This document shows positions 1 through 6,159 of a stretch of 18,199 nucleotides of DNA, one piece after another. Location of the stretch: contig JAFWLF010000047.1 of NCBI GenBank assembly GCA_017511185.1, positions 1-18,199 of the forward strand. The letters run 5' to 3'. This DNA comes from RGIG5612 sp017511185 (GTDB lineage Bacteria > Bacillota > Clostridia > Lachnospirales > Lachnospiraceae). The position numbers were made by a program, and so were the translations under genes. How positions within the stretch are numbered: the stretch's first letter is position 1; every line of letters begins with the position of its first letter. Under the pieces are notes generated by a model. The model worked only from the letters and a program-made list of their open reading frames with translations. It was not told the origin of the DNA and searched no databases.

Positions 1-1039
1 AGCCGTGGGCGACATCGTGCACGCGTCCGATTGCCAGCAGCACATGGCTCGGATCCAGTGACCCGGATGTGCAGGCACTGCCGGATGATGCCGCGATGCC
101 TTTGTCATCCAGAAGGAGCAGGAGGGATTCTCCCTCGATTCCTTCAAAGCAGAAATTCACATTTCCAGGGAGACGATTCTTTGCGTCACCGTTCAATGCG
201 CTGTGCGGGATCTCGGAAAGGCCTGCGATCAGCTTGTCGCGCATTTTTGTTAAGTGCGCTGCGTTTTCCTCCCTCTTGGCGACTGCTTCCTTCAGCGCGG
301 CGGCCATGGCGCCGATGCCCGGCAGATTCTCTGTGCCGGCACGTTTGCCTTTTTCCTGCGCGCCGCCCTCGATCAGGTTGGTGAGGCGGATCGTTTTCTT
401 TGCATATAAGAAGCCCACGCCTTTTGGTCCGTGGAACTTGTGTGCGGAGGCGGAGAGCATGTCGATGTTATCGTCGATGACGTTCACCGGAATGTGCGCG
501 ATCGCCTGCACCGCATCTGTATGGAAGATGACATTGTGCTTGTGGCAGATGGCGCCGATCTCGCGGATCGGCTGGATGGTCCCGATCTCGTTGTTGGCAT
601 ACATGATCGTGACCAGGCAGGTGTCATCGCGGATGGCTGCTTCCACTTCCTCCGGAACGATGAGCCCGTTCTCGTGCACATCGAGCAGAGTGACTTCAAA
701 GCCTTCTTTTTCTAATCTTTGCAGCGTGTGCAGGACGGCATGATGCTCGAACGCGGAGGATATAATATGCATCTTGCCGTTCTTCCTGCCCAGCTCTGCG
801 GCGGAGCGGATGGCCTGGTTATCGGCCTCGCTGCCGCCGGATGTAAATAGGATCTCGCGCGGTTCGGCGCCGATGACATCGGCCACGTCCTTTCGCGCTT
901 CTTCCAGGATTTCCTTTGCTTTCTGTCCGAACCCGTAAAGGCTGGACGGATTCCCCCAGACTTCGTTGTTCAGGGAGATCATTTTATCGATTGCTGCCTG
1001 ACTCATTTTGGTTGTTGCAGCATTGTCAGCGTAGATCAC
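1..1039 (-). CDS. nifS: Cysteine desulfurase, NifS/IscS type (3' end outside window)
   Basis: A PLP enzyme that removes sulfur from cysteine, giving alanine and a protein persulfide for Fe-S cluster and other sulfur-transfer work in the cytoplasm. In the 346 codons present I read the N-terminal YADNAATT motif, the cofactor-stacking histidine region FEHHAVLH (about 98-104), HTDAVQA (173-179), the PLP lysine in SAHKFHGPKG (Lys201), and the active-site loop SSGSACTSG (Cys323). These positions match class I IscS/NifS enzymes, which are about 385-400 residues, so about 40-55 residues are missing beyond base 1. The start is a GTG at 1039; an AAAGGAG site 8 bases upstream supports it and no in-frame ATG lies before the first conserved motif. 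It is transcribed away from an IscR-like regulator and its promoter overlaps that regulator's probable operator. Whether a scaffold gene (nifU/iscU) follows cannot be seen. Confidence 0.96.
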   Translation of the reverse strand, partial: MIYADNAATTKMSQAAIDKMISLNNEVWGNPSSLYGFGQKAKEILEEARKDVADVIGAEPREILFTSGGSEADNQAIRSAAELGRKNGKMHIISSAFEHHAVLHTLQRLEKEGFEVTLLDVHENGLIVPEEVEAAIRDDTCLVTIMYANNEIGTIQPIREIGAICHKHNVIFHTDAVQAIAHIPVNVIDDNIDMLSASAHKFHGPKGVGFLYAKKTIRLTNLIEGGAQEKGKRAGTENLPGIGAMAAALKEAVAKREENAAHLTKMRDKLIAGLSEIPHSALNGDAKNRLPGNVNFCFEGIEGESLLLLLDDKGIAASSGSACTSGSLDPSHVLLAIGRVHDVAHG

Positions 1040-1056
1040 GTTGTTTTCTCCTTTCG

Positions 1057-1125
1057 TTTTGTCTGTCTTGTGCGTATCGCCTGCGCCGCTGTGCGCAGCG
1101 CGCCGCTGTTTTGTCTGTCTTGTGC
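1057..1125 (-). repeat. 17-base direct repeat flanking a GC-rich hairpin in the desulfurase leader
   Basis: The plus-strand sequence TTTTGTCTGTCTTGTGC occurs at 1057-1073 and again exactly at 1109-1125. Between the copies lies the palindrome CTGCGC-N6-GCGCAG (1081-1098). All of it falls in the roughly 80-base untranslated leader of the minus-strand desulfurase. It may be a local duplication or a leader structure. I recognise no known riboswitch. Confidence 0.6.
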
Positions 1126-1129
1126 TGTT

Positions 1130-1158
1130 ATTGTATCGGTATTTACCTACTATGTCAA
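1130..1158 (-). promoter_or_regulatory. Sigma-A promoter of the cysteine desulfurase
   Basis: On the minus strand a perfect TTGACA (plus-strand 1153-1158) is followed, after exactly 17 bases, by TACAAT (plus-strand 1130-1135). The predicted start point near 1123 leaves a leader of about 84 bases before the GTG at 1039. The -35 box lies inside the inverted repeat 1141-1167, so a bound regulator should block polymerase. Confidence 0.85.
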
Positions 1159-1167
1159 TAGGTAAAT
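1141..1167. promoter_or_regulatory. Operator 1 for the Rrf2/IscR-like regulator
   Basis: A perfect inverted repeat, ATTTACCTA at 1141-1149 and TAGGTAAAT at 1159-1167, surrounds the -35 box of the desulfurase promoter. Written by its inner cores it is ATTTACC-N13-GGTAAAT. The same core and the same 13-base spacing recur at 1240-1266 in the promoter of the divergent regulator gene. Rrf2 proteins bind dyad-symmetric sites of about this size as dimers; the assignment to this regulator is inference from position and repetition. Confidence 0.75.
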
Positions 1168-1228
1168 AGCATCCGAACCAGTGCAGGGTTTATGGGTTAT
1201 TTTTTAAAAAAAACGGGCAAATCATCTC

Positions 1229-1258
1229 TTGATTTACCTATTTACCCTGCGGTATAAT
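1229..1258 (+). promoter_or_regulatory. Promoter of the IscR-like regulator gene
   Basis: TTGATT (1229-1234) and a perfect TATAAT (1253-1258) are 18 bases apart, about 55 bases before the ATG at 1316. The -10 box lies inside the second operator copy, which implies autorepression. Confidence 0.75.
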
Positions 1259-1266
1259 AGGTGAAT
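1232..1266. promoter_or_regulatory. Operator 2 with an extra half-site
   Basis: ATTTACC (1240-1246) and GGTGAAT (1260-1266) form an inverted repeat with one mismatch and a 13-base spacer, the same geometry as operator 1. A third ATTTACC half-site lies immediately upstream at 1232-1238, one 8-base step earlier, and overlaps the -35 region. The dyad covers the -10 box of the regulator's own promoter. Confidence 0.7.
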
Positions 1267-1315
1267 CAAAAAGACAGCTGTTTATTTGGGCTTATTTGAT
1301 TGAGAGGGCATAGAT

Positions 1316-1711
1316 ATGATTTCAACAAGAGGAAGATATGCGATCCGCGTACTGATCGATCTGGCGGAAAACGATAATGGCGGCTATATCCCTCTGAAGG
1401 ATATCGCTGCAAGACAGGATATATCCAAAAAATATCTGGAGATCATTGTTAAGGACATGGTTTCGGGCGGACTTCTGGTCGGCGCCAGCGGAAAGGGTGG
1501 CGGCTACAAACTGTGCCGCAAGCCGGAAGAGTATACTGTCGGTGAGATCCTGGAGCTGATGGAAGGCTCCTTTGCTACCGTTGCCTGCCTTGCTGATGAT
1601 GCAGCGCCGTGCCCGCGCGCCAAAGAGTGTCAGACTCTCCCGCTCTGGGAAGAGTACGATAAAATCACCCACGACTATTTCTACAGCAAACATCTGAGTG
1701 ACCTGCTGTAA
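1316..1711 (+). CDS. iscR: Rrf2-family, IscR-like Fe-S sensing transcriptional regulator
   Basis: A 131-residue DNA-binding protein of normal length for the Rrf2 family. The N-terminal winged helix-turn-helix runs over about residues 1-75, with the family signatures STRGRYAIR at the start, KDIAARQDISKKYLEII (recognition helix, about 28-44) and the wing SGKGGGYKL (58-66). Three cysteines, Cys91, Cys99 and Cys105, sit where IscR carries its cluster ligands, so an Fe-S cluster is expected (family knowledge; ligand identity is inference). An additional Cys67 is present. The gene is divergent from a cysteine desulfurase, and matched operators lie on both promoters, which suggests it represses the desulfurase and itself when clusters are sufficient. 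The start at 1316 is set by the conserved N-terminus; the ribosome site GAGAGG is weak. A cysteine-metabolism role like CymR is less likely because of the three-cysteine cluster. Confidence 0.9.
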   Translation: MISTRGRYAIRVLIDLAENDNGGYIPLKDIAARQDISKKYLEIIVKDMVSGGLLVGASGKGGGYKLCRKPEEYTVGEILELMEGSFATVACLADDAAPCPRAKECQTLPLWEEYDKITHDYFYSKHLSDLL

Positions 1712-1770
1712 TCTTTTTTAAAACAATTCCATAATCTTTACTATTTTCTTTCGAATCTTTCCTTATTTAT

Positions 1771-1798
1771 TTGAAAGTTGCTTCTTTTTTGCTATAAT
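1771..1798 (+). promoter_or_regulatory. Extended -10 promoter of the MetV-RnfC/MetV/MetF operon
   Basis: TTGAAA (1771-1776), a 16-base spacer ending in TGC, and a perfect TATAAT (1793-1798) form a strong extended -10 promoter. It leaves a leader of about 110 bases before the GTG at 1914. I looked in that leader for a SAM, T-box or THF aptamer and saw none. No clear terminator separates it from the regulator gene, so some read-through from 1711 is possible. Confidence 0.8.
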
Positions 1799-1913
1799 AT
1801 CATGCGTAATAGTTTCTGAATGTTTTGGCGATACTTTCCTTAAAAGGTGGGGATTACTGGAAAATATTAGCACGGATATTTGAGAGACAATAAAGAAGGA
1901 AAGGAGAAAATGG

Positions 1914-3872
1914 GTGGACTATACCAAGTATGTATTAAAAGATAACGAAGAATTGGCCTCCATTCTGGAAGGAAAAGACAACATTTTCGTTATCGCTTGT
2001 AACAAATGTTTCAAGGAATTCGAGTCCGTCAACGAGACAGATGGCGATGAATTCGTCAAATTTGCTACGGAACAGGGCAAGAAGATTACGGGTATTATTA
2101 ACATGGACTTCCTGTGCAACCAGCTGATCACAGCTAAGAAGCTGGAAGGTGTCATCCCTGAAGGAACGGACTATATCGCAGTCGTTTCCTGCGGTCTGGG
2201 TATTCAGATCATTGCTGATTTGGAGGACCTGCCGGTAATCGCAGCCAGCAATTCCCTGAACTATATCGGTCATCACGGCATGGCGCTGACACAGAAGACC
2301 TGTGGCGCCTGCGCACAGTGCTACCTGAATATCACCGGCGGCATCTGCCCGATCGTAGACTGTTCCAAGAGTCTGCTCAATGGCCAGTGCGGCGGCGCAA
2401 AGAACGGCAAATGTGAAGTGGATCCTAAGAAGGACTGCGCATGGGAGAAGATCTATCAGAGACTCGAGGCGCAGGGACGTCAGAAAGACTTCCTGGATCA
2501 GCCGGTCCAGCTGCGTGACTATTCAAAAGTTAATTTCAAAGTTGTCAATGATTATGTAAAAGCAATTCGGGACGGCCGTCTGACCGGCTACAACGGAGGT
2601 GTGCATCCGAGCGAGAACAAAGAGCTTGCTGAGAACATTCCTCTGGCTAAATTCCCGGAGCCTGATGTGGTTGTGATTCCGACCTCGATGCATGCAGGTG
2701 CCCCTGCCACTCCTGTTGTTCAAGTCGGCGATACCGTTAAGATGGGTCAGCTGATCGCTGAGGCTGCCGGCTTCATCAGTGCTAACGTTCATTCCAGTGT
2801 CAGCGGTAAAGTTATCGCGATCGAGCCTCGTCCGCATTCCAAAGGAACGGATGTACTTTCCATCGTGATCGAGAACGACAAACAGGGTACACTCTGCGGA
2901 CGTGTACAGCCTGCTAAACCGTTAGAGGAACTGACTCCGGAAGAGATCGTTGCTATCGTAAAAGACAAAGGTATCACCGGTATGGGTGGTGCAGGATTCC
3001 CGACTTCCGTCAAACTGGCACCGGGCAAACCGATCGATGCAGTCCTGTTAAACGGCTGCGAGTGCGAGCCTTATCTGACAGCCGATCATCGTGTGCTTCT
3101 TGAGTATGCGGACGATGTCATCTTCGGCCTCAAGGCTATCATGAAAGCAGTTGCAGCACCGAAGGGCATCATCGTTATCGAGGATAACAAACCGGATGCT
3201 ATCGAGCTGATGGAAGCTAAAACAGCTGACATGGATGATATCGAAGTCAGCACAGTCAGAACTAAATATCCGCAGGGCGCAGAGAAGATGCTCATCAAGA
3301 ACGTCATGAAACGCATGGTGCCGAGCGGCGGACTGCCGGCAGATGTCGGTGCAGTCGTTGCCAACGTCAGCACAGCTGTTGCAATTTCTGACGCAATTCA
3401 GAAGGGCATGCCTCTGATCGAGCGTGCGGTATCCGTGACCGGCGACTACATCAAGAACCCGGGCAACTTCATGGTGAAGATCGGTACCAACGTTCAGGAT
3501 ATCATCGATTATTGCGGCGGCATCACCCGCGAAGGCGCAACTGTTAAGATGGGCGGCCTTATGATGGGTGCTGTTCTGGAGAATACCAACGTACCGGTTA
3601 TCAAAGGTACAAACGGTATCATCGCAGTCAACACGGCATACACAGAAGCTAACGAGTGTATCAAGTGCGGACGCTGCATGGATGTATGTCCGATGGAACT
3701 CGCTCCGCTGAAATTCTACAAATACATGAAAGAAAATAATGCGAAAGCGCTCCTTGACAATAACATCAGGGATTGCTTCGAATGCGGATGCTGTCAGTAT
3801 ATCTGCTCCTCTAAGATCCCGCTTGTGATGTGGATCAAATCGGGCAAACAAGCAATAACGGAGGTGAAGTAA
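1914..3872 (+). CDS. MetV-RnfC fusion protein, probable electron-input subunit of methylene-THF reductase
   Basis: A 652-residue cytoplasmic iron-sulfur flavoprotein. Residues 1 to about 205 form a complete MetV-like domain; its cysteines (29, 32, 68, 93, 130, 133, 136, 145, 150, 159, 167, 175) all have counterparts in the separate MetV encoded next. Residues about 220-650 form an RnfC-like domain with GITGMGGAGFP (353-363) for flavin/nucleotide binding, NGCECEPY (380-387), the KYPQGAEKML motif, and two 4Fe-4S motifs (Cys582, 585, 588, 592 and Cys621, 624, 627, 631). In known acetogen complexes a separate RnfC2 passes NADH electrons through MetV to MetF; here RnfC2 and MetV are one chain. The start is GTG 1914, seven bases after AAAGGAG; the ATG at 1910 is out of frame and closes after 11 codons. 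The next gene begins one base after the stop. The missing other Rnf subunits argue against a membrane Rnf complex here. Confidence 0.9.
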   Translation: MDYTKYVLKDNEELASILEGKDNIFVIACNKCFKEFESVNETDGDEFVKFATEQGKKITGIINMDFLCNQLITAKKLEGVIPEGTDYIAVVSCGLGIQIIADLEDLPVIAASNSLNYIGHHGMALTQKTCGACAQCYLNITGGICPIVDCSKSLLNGQCGGAKNGKCEVDPKKDCAWEKIYQRLEAQGRQKDFLDQPVQLRDYSKVNFKVVNDYVKAIRDGRLTGYNGGVHPSENKELAENIPLAKFPEPDVVVIPTSMHAGAPATPVVQVGDTVKMGQLIAEAAGFISANVHSSVSGKVIAIEPRPHSKGTDVLSIVIENDKQGTLCGRVQPAKPLEELTPEEIVAIVKDKGITGMGGAGFPTSVKLAPGKPIDAVLLNGCECEPYLTADHRVLLEYADDVIFGLKAIMKAVAAPKGIIVIEDNKPDAIELMEAKTADMDDIEVSTVRTKYPQGAEKMLIKNVMKRMVPSGGLPADVGAVVANVSTAVAISDAIQKGMPLIERAVSVTGDYIKNPGNFMVKIGTNVQDIIDYCGGITREGATVKMGGLMMGAVLENTNVPVIKGTNGIIAVNTAYTEANECIKCGRCMDVCPMELAPLKFYKYMKENNAKALLDNNIRDCFECGCCQYICSSKIPLVMWIKSGKQAITEVK

Positions 3873-3873
3873 G

Positions 3874-4512
3874 ATGCTGATAACCGAATTAAAATCGAAA
3901 GAATCCATTGATGCATTATTAGGTGCAAAAGCGTTTATCATTAACTGCTTCGGTTGTAAAGAAGTATCCTTCCCGGAAGAAGAAGCAAAGGCACTGCAGA
4001 AAGAGCTTTGCGATGCAGGTAAGGTTACCGGAATTCTTACGATGGACTACATCTGCAATCCGGATAATCTGAAACTGCAGGTGGAGAACTTCAAGGCAGA
4101 GGCTGACGAAGCCGACACCGTTTTAGTGTTCTCCTGCGGCGTAGGCGTTCAGACAGTCGCTGACTTCTTCAGCGGAAAGAAAGTCTTTGCTGCTTGCGAT
4201 ACGTATCGTCTTCCTGGTTTCCAGGGTGTTACCCCTCAGGAATTCGACTGCGATCAGTGCGGCATGTGCTTCCTGAATGGAACCGGCGGTATCTGCCCGA
4301 TCACGGCTTGCTCTAAGAGCCTTGTGAACGGCCAGTGCGGCGGTGCCAAGAACGGCAAGTGCGAAGTGGATCCGGAAATGGACTGCGGCTGGGAGCGTAT
4401 CCAGAAACGTCTTGAGAAACTCGGCAAGATCGACATTCTCAAGAATGCCCCGGTACAGATCCGCGACTATTCCACTGACGATGCAACCAAAGAATGTAAA
4501 GAATCAGAATAA
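3874..4512 (+). CDS. metV: MetV, methylene-THF reductase zinc/iron-sulfur subunit
   Basis: A 212-residue cysteine-rich protein homologous to the C-terminal MTHFR-associated family (MetV), which partners MetF and relays electrons to it. Twelve cysteines (25, 28, 61, 88, 126, 129, 132, 141, 146, 155, 163, 171) match those in the N-terminal domain of the preceding fusion protein; the eight from 126 onward have identical spacing, including GGICPI, NGQCGGAKNGKCEVDP and DCGWE. These are the likely metal and cluster ligands. The ribosome site GGAGGTG lies within the end of the upstream gene, seven bases before the ATG, and the genes are separated by a single base, so expression should be coupled. 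The charged C-terminal tail is probably flexible. The presence of two MetV modules in one operon is the odd feature; both look intact. Confidence 0.92.
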   Translation: MLITELKSKESIDALLGAKAFIINCFGCKEVSFPEEEAKALQKELCDAGKVTGILTMDYICNPDNLKLQVENFKAEADEADTVLVFSCGVGVQTVADFFSGKKVFAACDTYRLPGFQGVTPQEFDCDQCGMCFLNGTGGICPITACSKSLVNGQCGGAKNGKCEVDPEMDCGWERIQKRLEKLGKIDILKNAPVQIRDYSTDDATKECKESE

Positions 4513-4529
4513 TATATAAGGAGCGAAGA

Positions 4530-5411
4530 ATGAAAGTTACAGATTTATTTAAAGAAGGTAAGTTTGTTGTTTCCGCTGAAGTAGGACCTCCGAAAGGATT
4601 TCATATTGAAGAGATGATCGAAGATGCAAAGAAGTATCTGACCAACGTTGATGCTATCAACGTAACAGATAACCAGTCTTCCGTTATGCGTCTTGGTTCT
4701 CTGGCAGTCTGCATCGCGCTGAAGCAGAACGGCTTCAACCCGATCTTCCAGATGACCTGCCGTGACAGAAACCGTATCGCATTGGAGTCCGATCTTTTAA
4801 GCGCAGCAATGTTTGGTATTGATAACGTGCTGGCTCTGACCGGCGACTATACAAAACTGGGCGATCACCCTGGCGCAAAACCGGTATTCGACCTTGACTC
4901 TGTTTCCCTTCTGTACACGATGGGACTGTTAGAGCAGGGCAAAGACCTGGGCGGACAGGATATCGAAGGCGAGCCGCCTACATTTGCAAAGGGCGCAGTT
5001 GTTTCTCCGTGCAGCGACTCTCTGGATGCACAGCTGGTTAAGATGGAGCGCAAGATCAAAGCTGGTGCTCAGTTCTTCCAGACACAGGCTGTCTTTGATT
5101 CCGAGAGATATATCAAATTCGCTGAGATCGCAAAGAAAGAATTTGATGTCCCGATTCAGCTGGGTATCATCATTCCGAAGAATGCTGGTATGTGCAACTT
5201 CATGAACAACAATGTTGCAGGTATCGCTATTCCGGCAGAGATCATCGATGAGCTGAAAGCTGACAAAGAGAGAGCAAAAGCTGGTATCACCGGTACCGAG
5301 ATCGCAGCCCGCATCATCCGCGACTGCAAAGACTACTGCCAGGGCGTTCACATCATGACCCTTGGTTGGGAAGACAAGATCCCGGCTCTGATGGAGCAGG
5401 CTGGTCTGTAA
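4530..5411 (+). CDS. metF: Methylenetetrahydrofolate reductase, MetF
   Basis: A 293-residue TIM-barrel flavoprotein that reduces 5,10-methylene-THF to 5-methyl-THF, feeding methionine synthesis and, in acetogens, the methyl branch of the Wood-Ljungdahl pathway. Visible signatures are SAEVGPPKG (catalytic Glu17), NVTDNQSS, QMTCRDRNR, LALTGDY (Asp106, flavin and folate binding), and QFFQTQAVFD. The length matches the short bacterial MetF without a regulatory domain. The AAGGAG site six bases before the ATG supports the start, and it lies 17 bases after metV. Context indicates that it works as a complex with the two upstream products rather than as a free NADH-dependent MetF. The operon ends with the terminator at 5559-5588. 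Whether the organism is acetogenic cannot be decided from this window. Confidence 0.96.
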   Translation: MKVTDLFKEGKFVVSAEVGPPKGFHIEEMIEDAKKYLTNVDAINVTDNQSSVMRLGSLAVCIALKQNGFNPIFQMTCRDRNRIALESDLLSAAMFGIDNVLALTGDYTKLGDHPGAKPVFDLDSVSLLYTMGLLEQGKDLGGQDIEGEPPTFAKGAVVSPCSDSLDAQLVKMERKIKAGAQFFQTQAVFDSERYIKFAEIAKKEFDVPIQLGIIIPKNAGMCNFMNNNVAGIAIPAEIIDELKADKERAKAGITGTEIAARIIRDCKDYCQGVHIMTLGWEDKIPALMEQAGL

Positions 5412-5454
5412 TTCTCTCTAAGCCCGCAGCGGCTTTAGGCTAACCGAAACTTTT

Positions 5455-5516
5455 TGCAGACGCATGTGTTTCGACTGATCGAGAACCTTATGCAGACGCA
5501 TGTGTTTCGGCTGATC
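5455..5516 (+). repeat. Two 26-base direct repeats after metF
   Basis: The sequences at 5455-5480 and 5491-5516 are identical except for one base (A or G at the 20th position), with a 36-base period. The second copy runs into a perfect 14-base palindrome, CGGCTGATCAGCCG (5508-5521). They lie between the metF stop codon and its terminator, so they are part of the mRNA 3' end. No function is recognised. Confidence 0.75.
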
Positions 5517-5558
5517 AGCCGCGCAGCAGGCGGACTTAATATCTAACAACAATACCGG

Positions 5559-5588
5559 GCAGGAATCCTTCGGGATTCCTGCTTTTTT
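5559..5588 (+). terminator. Intrinsic terminator of the metF operon
   Basis: A perfect 10-base stem, GCAGGAATCC (5559-5568) with GGATTCCTGC (5573-5582), closes a stable TTCG tetraloop and is followed by six T residues (5583-5588). This is a textbook terminator about 150 bases after the metF stop codon. Confidence 0.95.
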
Positions 5589-5611
5589 GTTGCATGGTTT
5601 TTCCCGGGATC

Positions 5612-5833
5612 GCGTTCCGGGTTCGTTTTTATAACGTGGTTTTGCTCGGAATCGCGTTCTGGGTTCGATTAGGGTAGACTAACCGAGCGACTTTTGCCCT
5701 AAAAGGCATAAAAAACAGCGATTTATCCGCACGAAGTGTTGATTAATTCGTTTTGGCTTGGAAACAGTTGCAAAAAAACGAACCCAGAACGCAATCTCGG
5801 GTTTAGAGGGGTGAAAAAAACGAACCCAGAATG
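5612..5833. repeat. Palindromic repeat unit A, four arms around a central core
   Basis: Two copies of GCGTTCYGGGTTCG point forward at 5612-5625 and 5654-5667. Two copies of its reverse complement lie at 5779-5792 (exact) and 5821-5833 (diverged at its last bases). Both arm pairs are 42 bases apart and a 111-base core separates the inner arms. Forward arms tend to begin with ATCGCG and end before a T-run. The core contains TGCC-N6-GGCA (5695-5708) and GTGTTGATTA (5737-5746). Unit B downstream has the same geometry with different arm sequence. The minus-strand reading frame over 5679-5870 gives repeated short peptides caused by the arms and has no credible ribosome site, so I treat the region as non-coding. 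It could be a miniature mobile element or a structured RNA locus. Confidence 0.8.
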
Positions 5834-5838
5834 AGAAC

Positions 5839-6059
5839 GCGAGTTTCGTGCATTTTTGTCGTGTATACAATTTGAGATTGCGAGTTTCGTGCCTTTTTCT
5901 CGGACGAGTTTATTATCTTTACACCTAAGGCCACAAAAACAGCCACTTTATTCATATGCTGTGTTGATTATTATTCTACTGGCTCGAAAAGGATGATTTA
6001 AAATGCACGAAACTCGCGATCTCATATCTATTGCCCCGTATAAAAAGCACGAAACTCGC
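5839..6059. repeat. Palindromic repeat unit B, same architecture as unit A with different arms
   Basis: The 13-base sequence GCGAGTTTCGTGC occurs forward at 5839-5851 and 5880-5892, and exactly inverted at 6005-6017 and 6047-6059. Arm steps are 41 and 42 bases, and the inner gap is 112 bases. The unit is 221 bases long against 222 for unit A, offset by about 226. The two cores align: AAGG followed by AAAAACAGC, then GTGTTGATTA (5961-5970) and a GGCT with a run of A. No protein gene is convincing here; a short minus-strand frame at 5976-6176 carries repeated peptide pieces that the DNA repeats explain. Confidence 0.8.
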
Positions 6060-6093
6060 CATCTCATTCCTGTCCCTCCTTGCAATGGTGCGA

Positions 6094-6122
6094 TTGAATA
6101 CAGTCTGTGAATCCTTTATAAT
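6094..6122 (+). promoter_or_regulatory. Promoter of the hydrolase/acetyltransferase pair
   Basis: TTGAAT (6094-6099) and a perfect TATAAT (6117-6122) are separated by exactly 17 bases. The predicted start near 6129 leaves a short leader of about 30 bases with AAAGGA six bases before the ATG at 6160. It begins just outside repeat unit B. Confidence 0.8.
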
Positions 6123-6159
6123 TATTAAGCTATATGTGTAAACGATGAAAGGACTATAA

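Noticed and set aside
69..743. A 224-codon plus-strand open frame and a shorter one at 31-384
   Set aside because: Both lie opposite the cysteine desulfurase, whose minus-strand frame is intact and carries all family motifs; the plus-strand translations show no domain and no ribosome site.
1805..1913. Possible SAM, T-box or THF riboswitch in the leader of the MetV-RnfC operon
   Set aside because: None of the conserved core sequences of these aptamers is visible and there is no terminator stem before the start codon.
1910..1945. ATG at 1910 as the start of the first operon gene
   Set aside because: It is only three bases from the ribosome site and its frame closes after 11 codons; the GTG at 1914 opens the 652-codon frame at good spacing.
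1914..3872. A true membrane Rnf complex locus
   Set aside because: Only an RnfC-like domain is present, fused to MetV and followed by metV and metF; no rnfD, G, E, A or B genes are in the window.
3048..3941. A 297-codon minus-strand open frame
   Set aside because: It is antisense to the RnfC domain and the start of metV, and is Cys/His-rich with no recognisable motif, as expected for a shadow frame.
5455..5516. CRISPR array
   Set aside because: Only two repeats with a 10-base gap, no spacers of normal length and no cas genes nearby.
5679..5870. Small minus-strand protein gene with FWVRFF repeats
   Set aside because: The repeated peptides follow from the DNA repeat arms, there is no convincing ribosome site, and the frame crosses both arms and core without coding character.
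5649..6025. Insertion sequence with a transposase
   Set aside because: Inverted arms are present but there is no transposase frame, and no target-site duplication could be defined by eye; only a miniature element remains possible.
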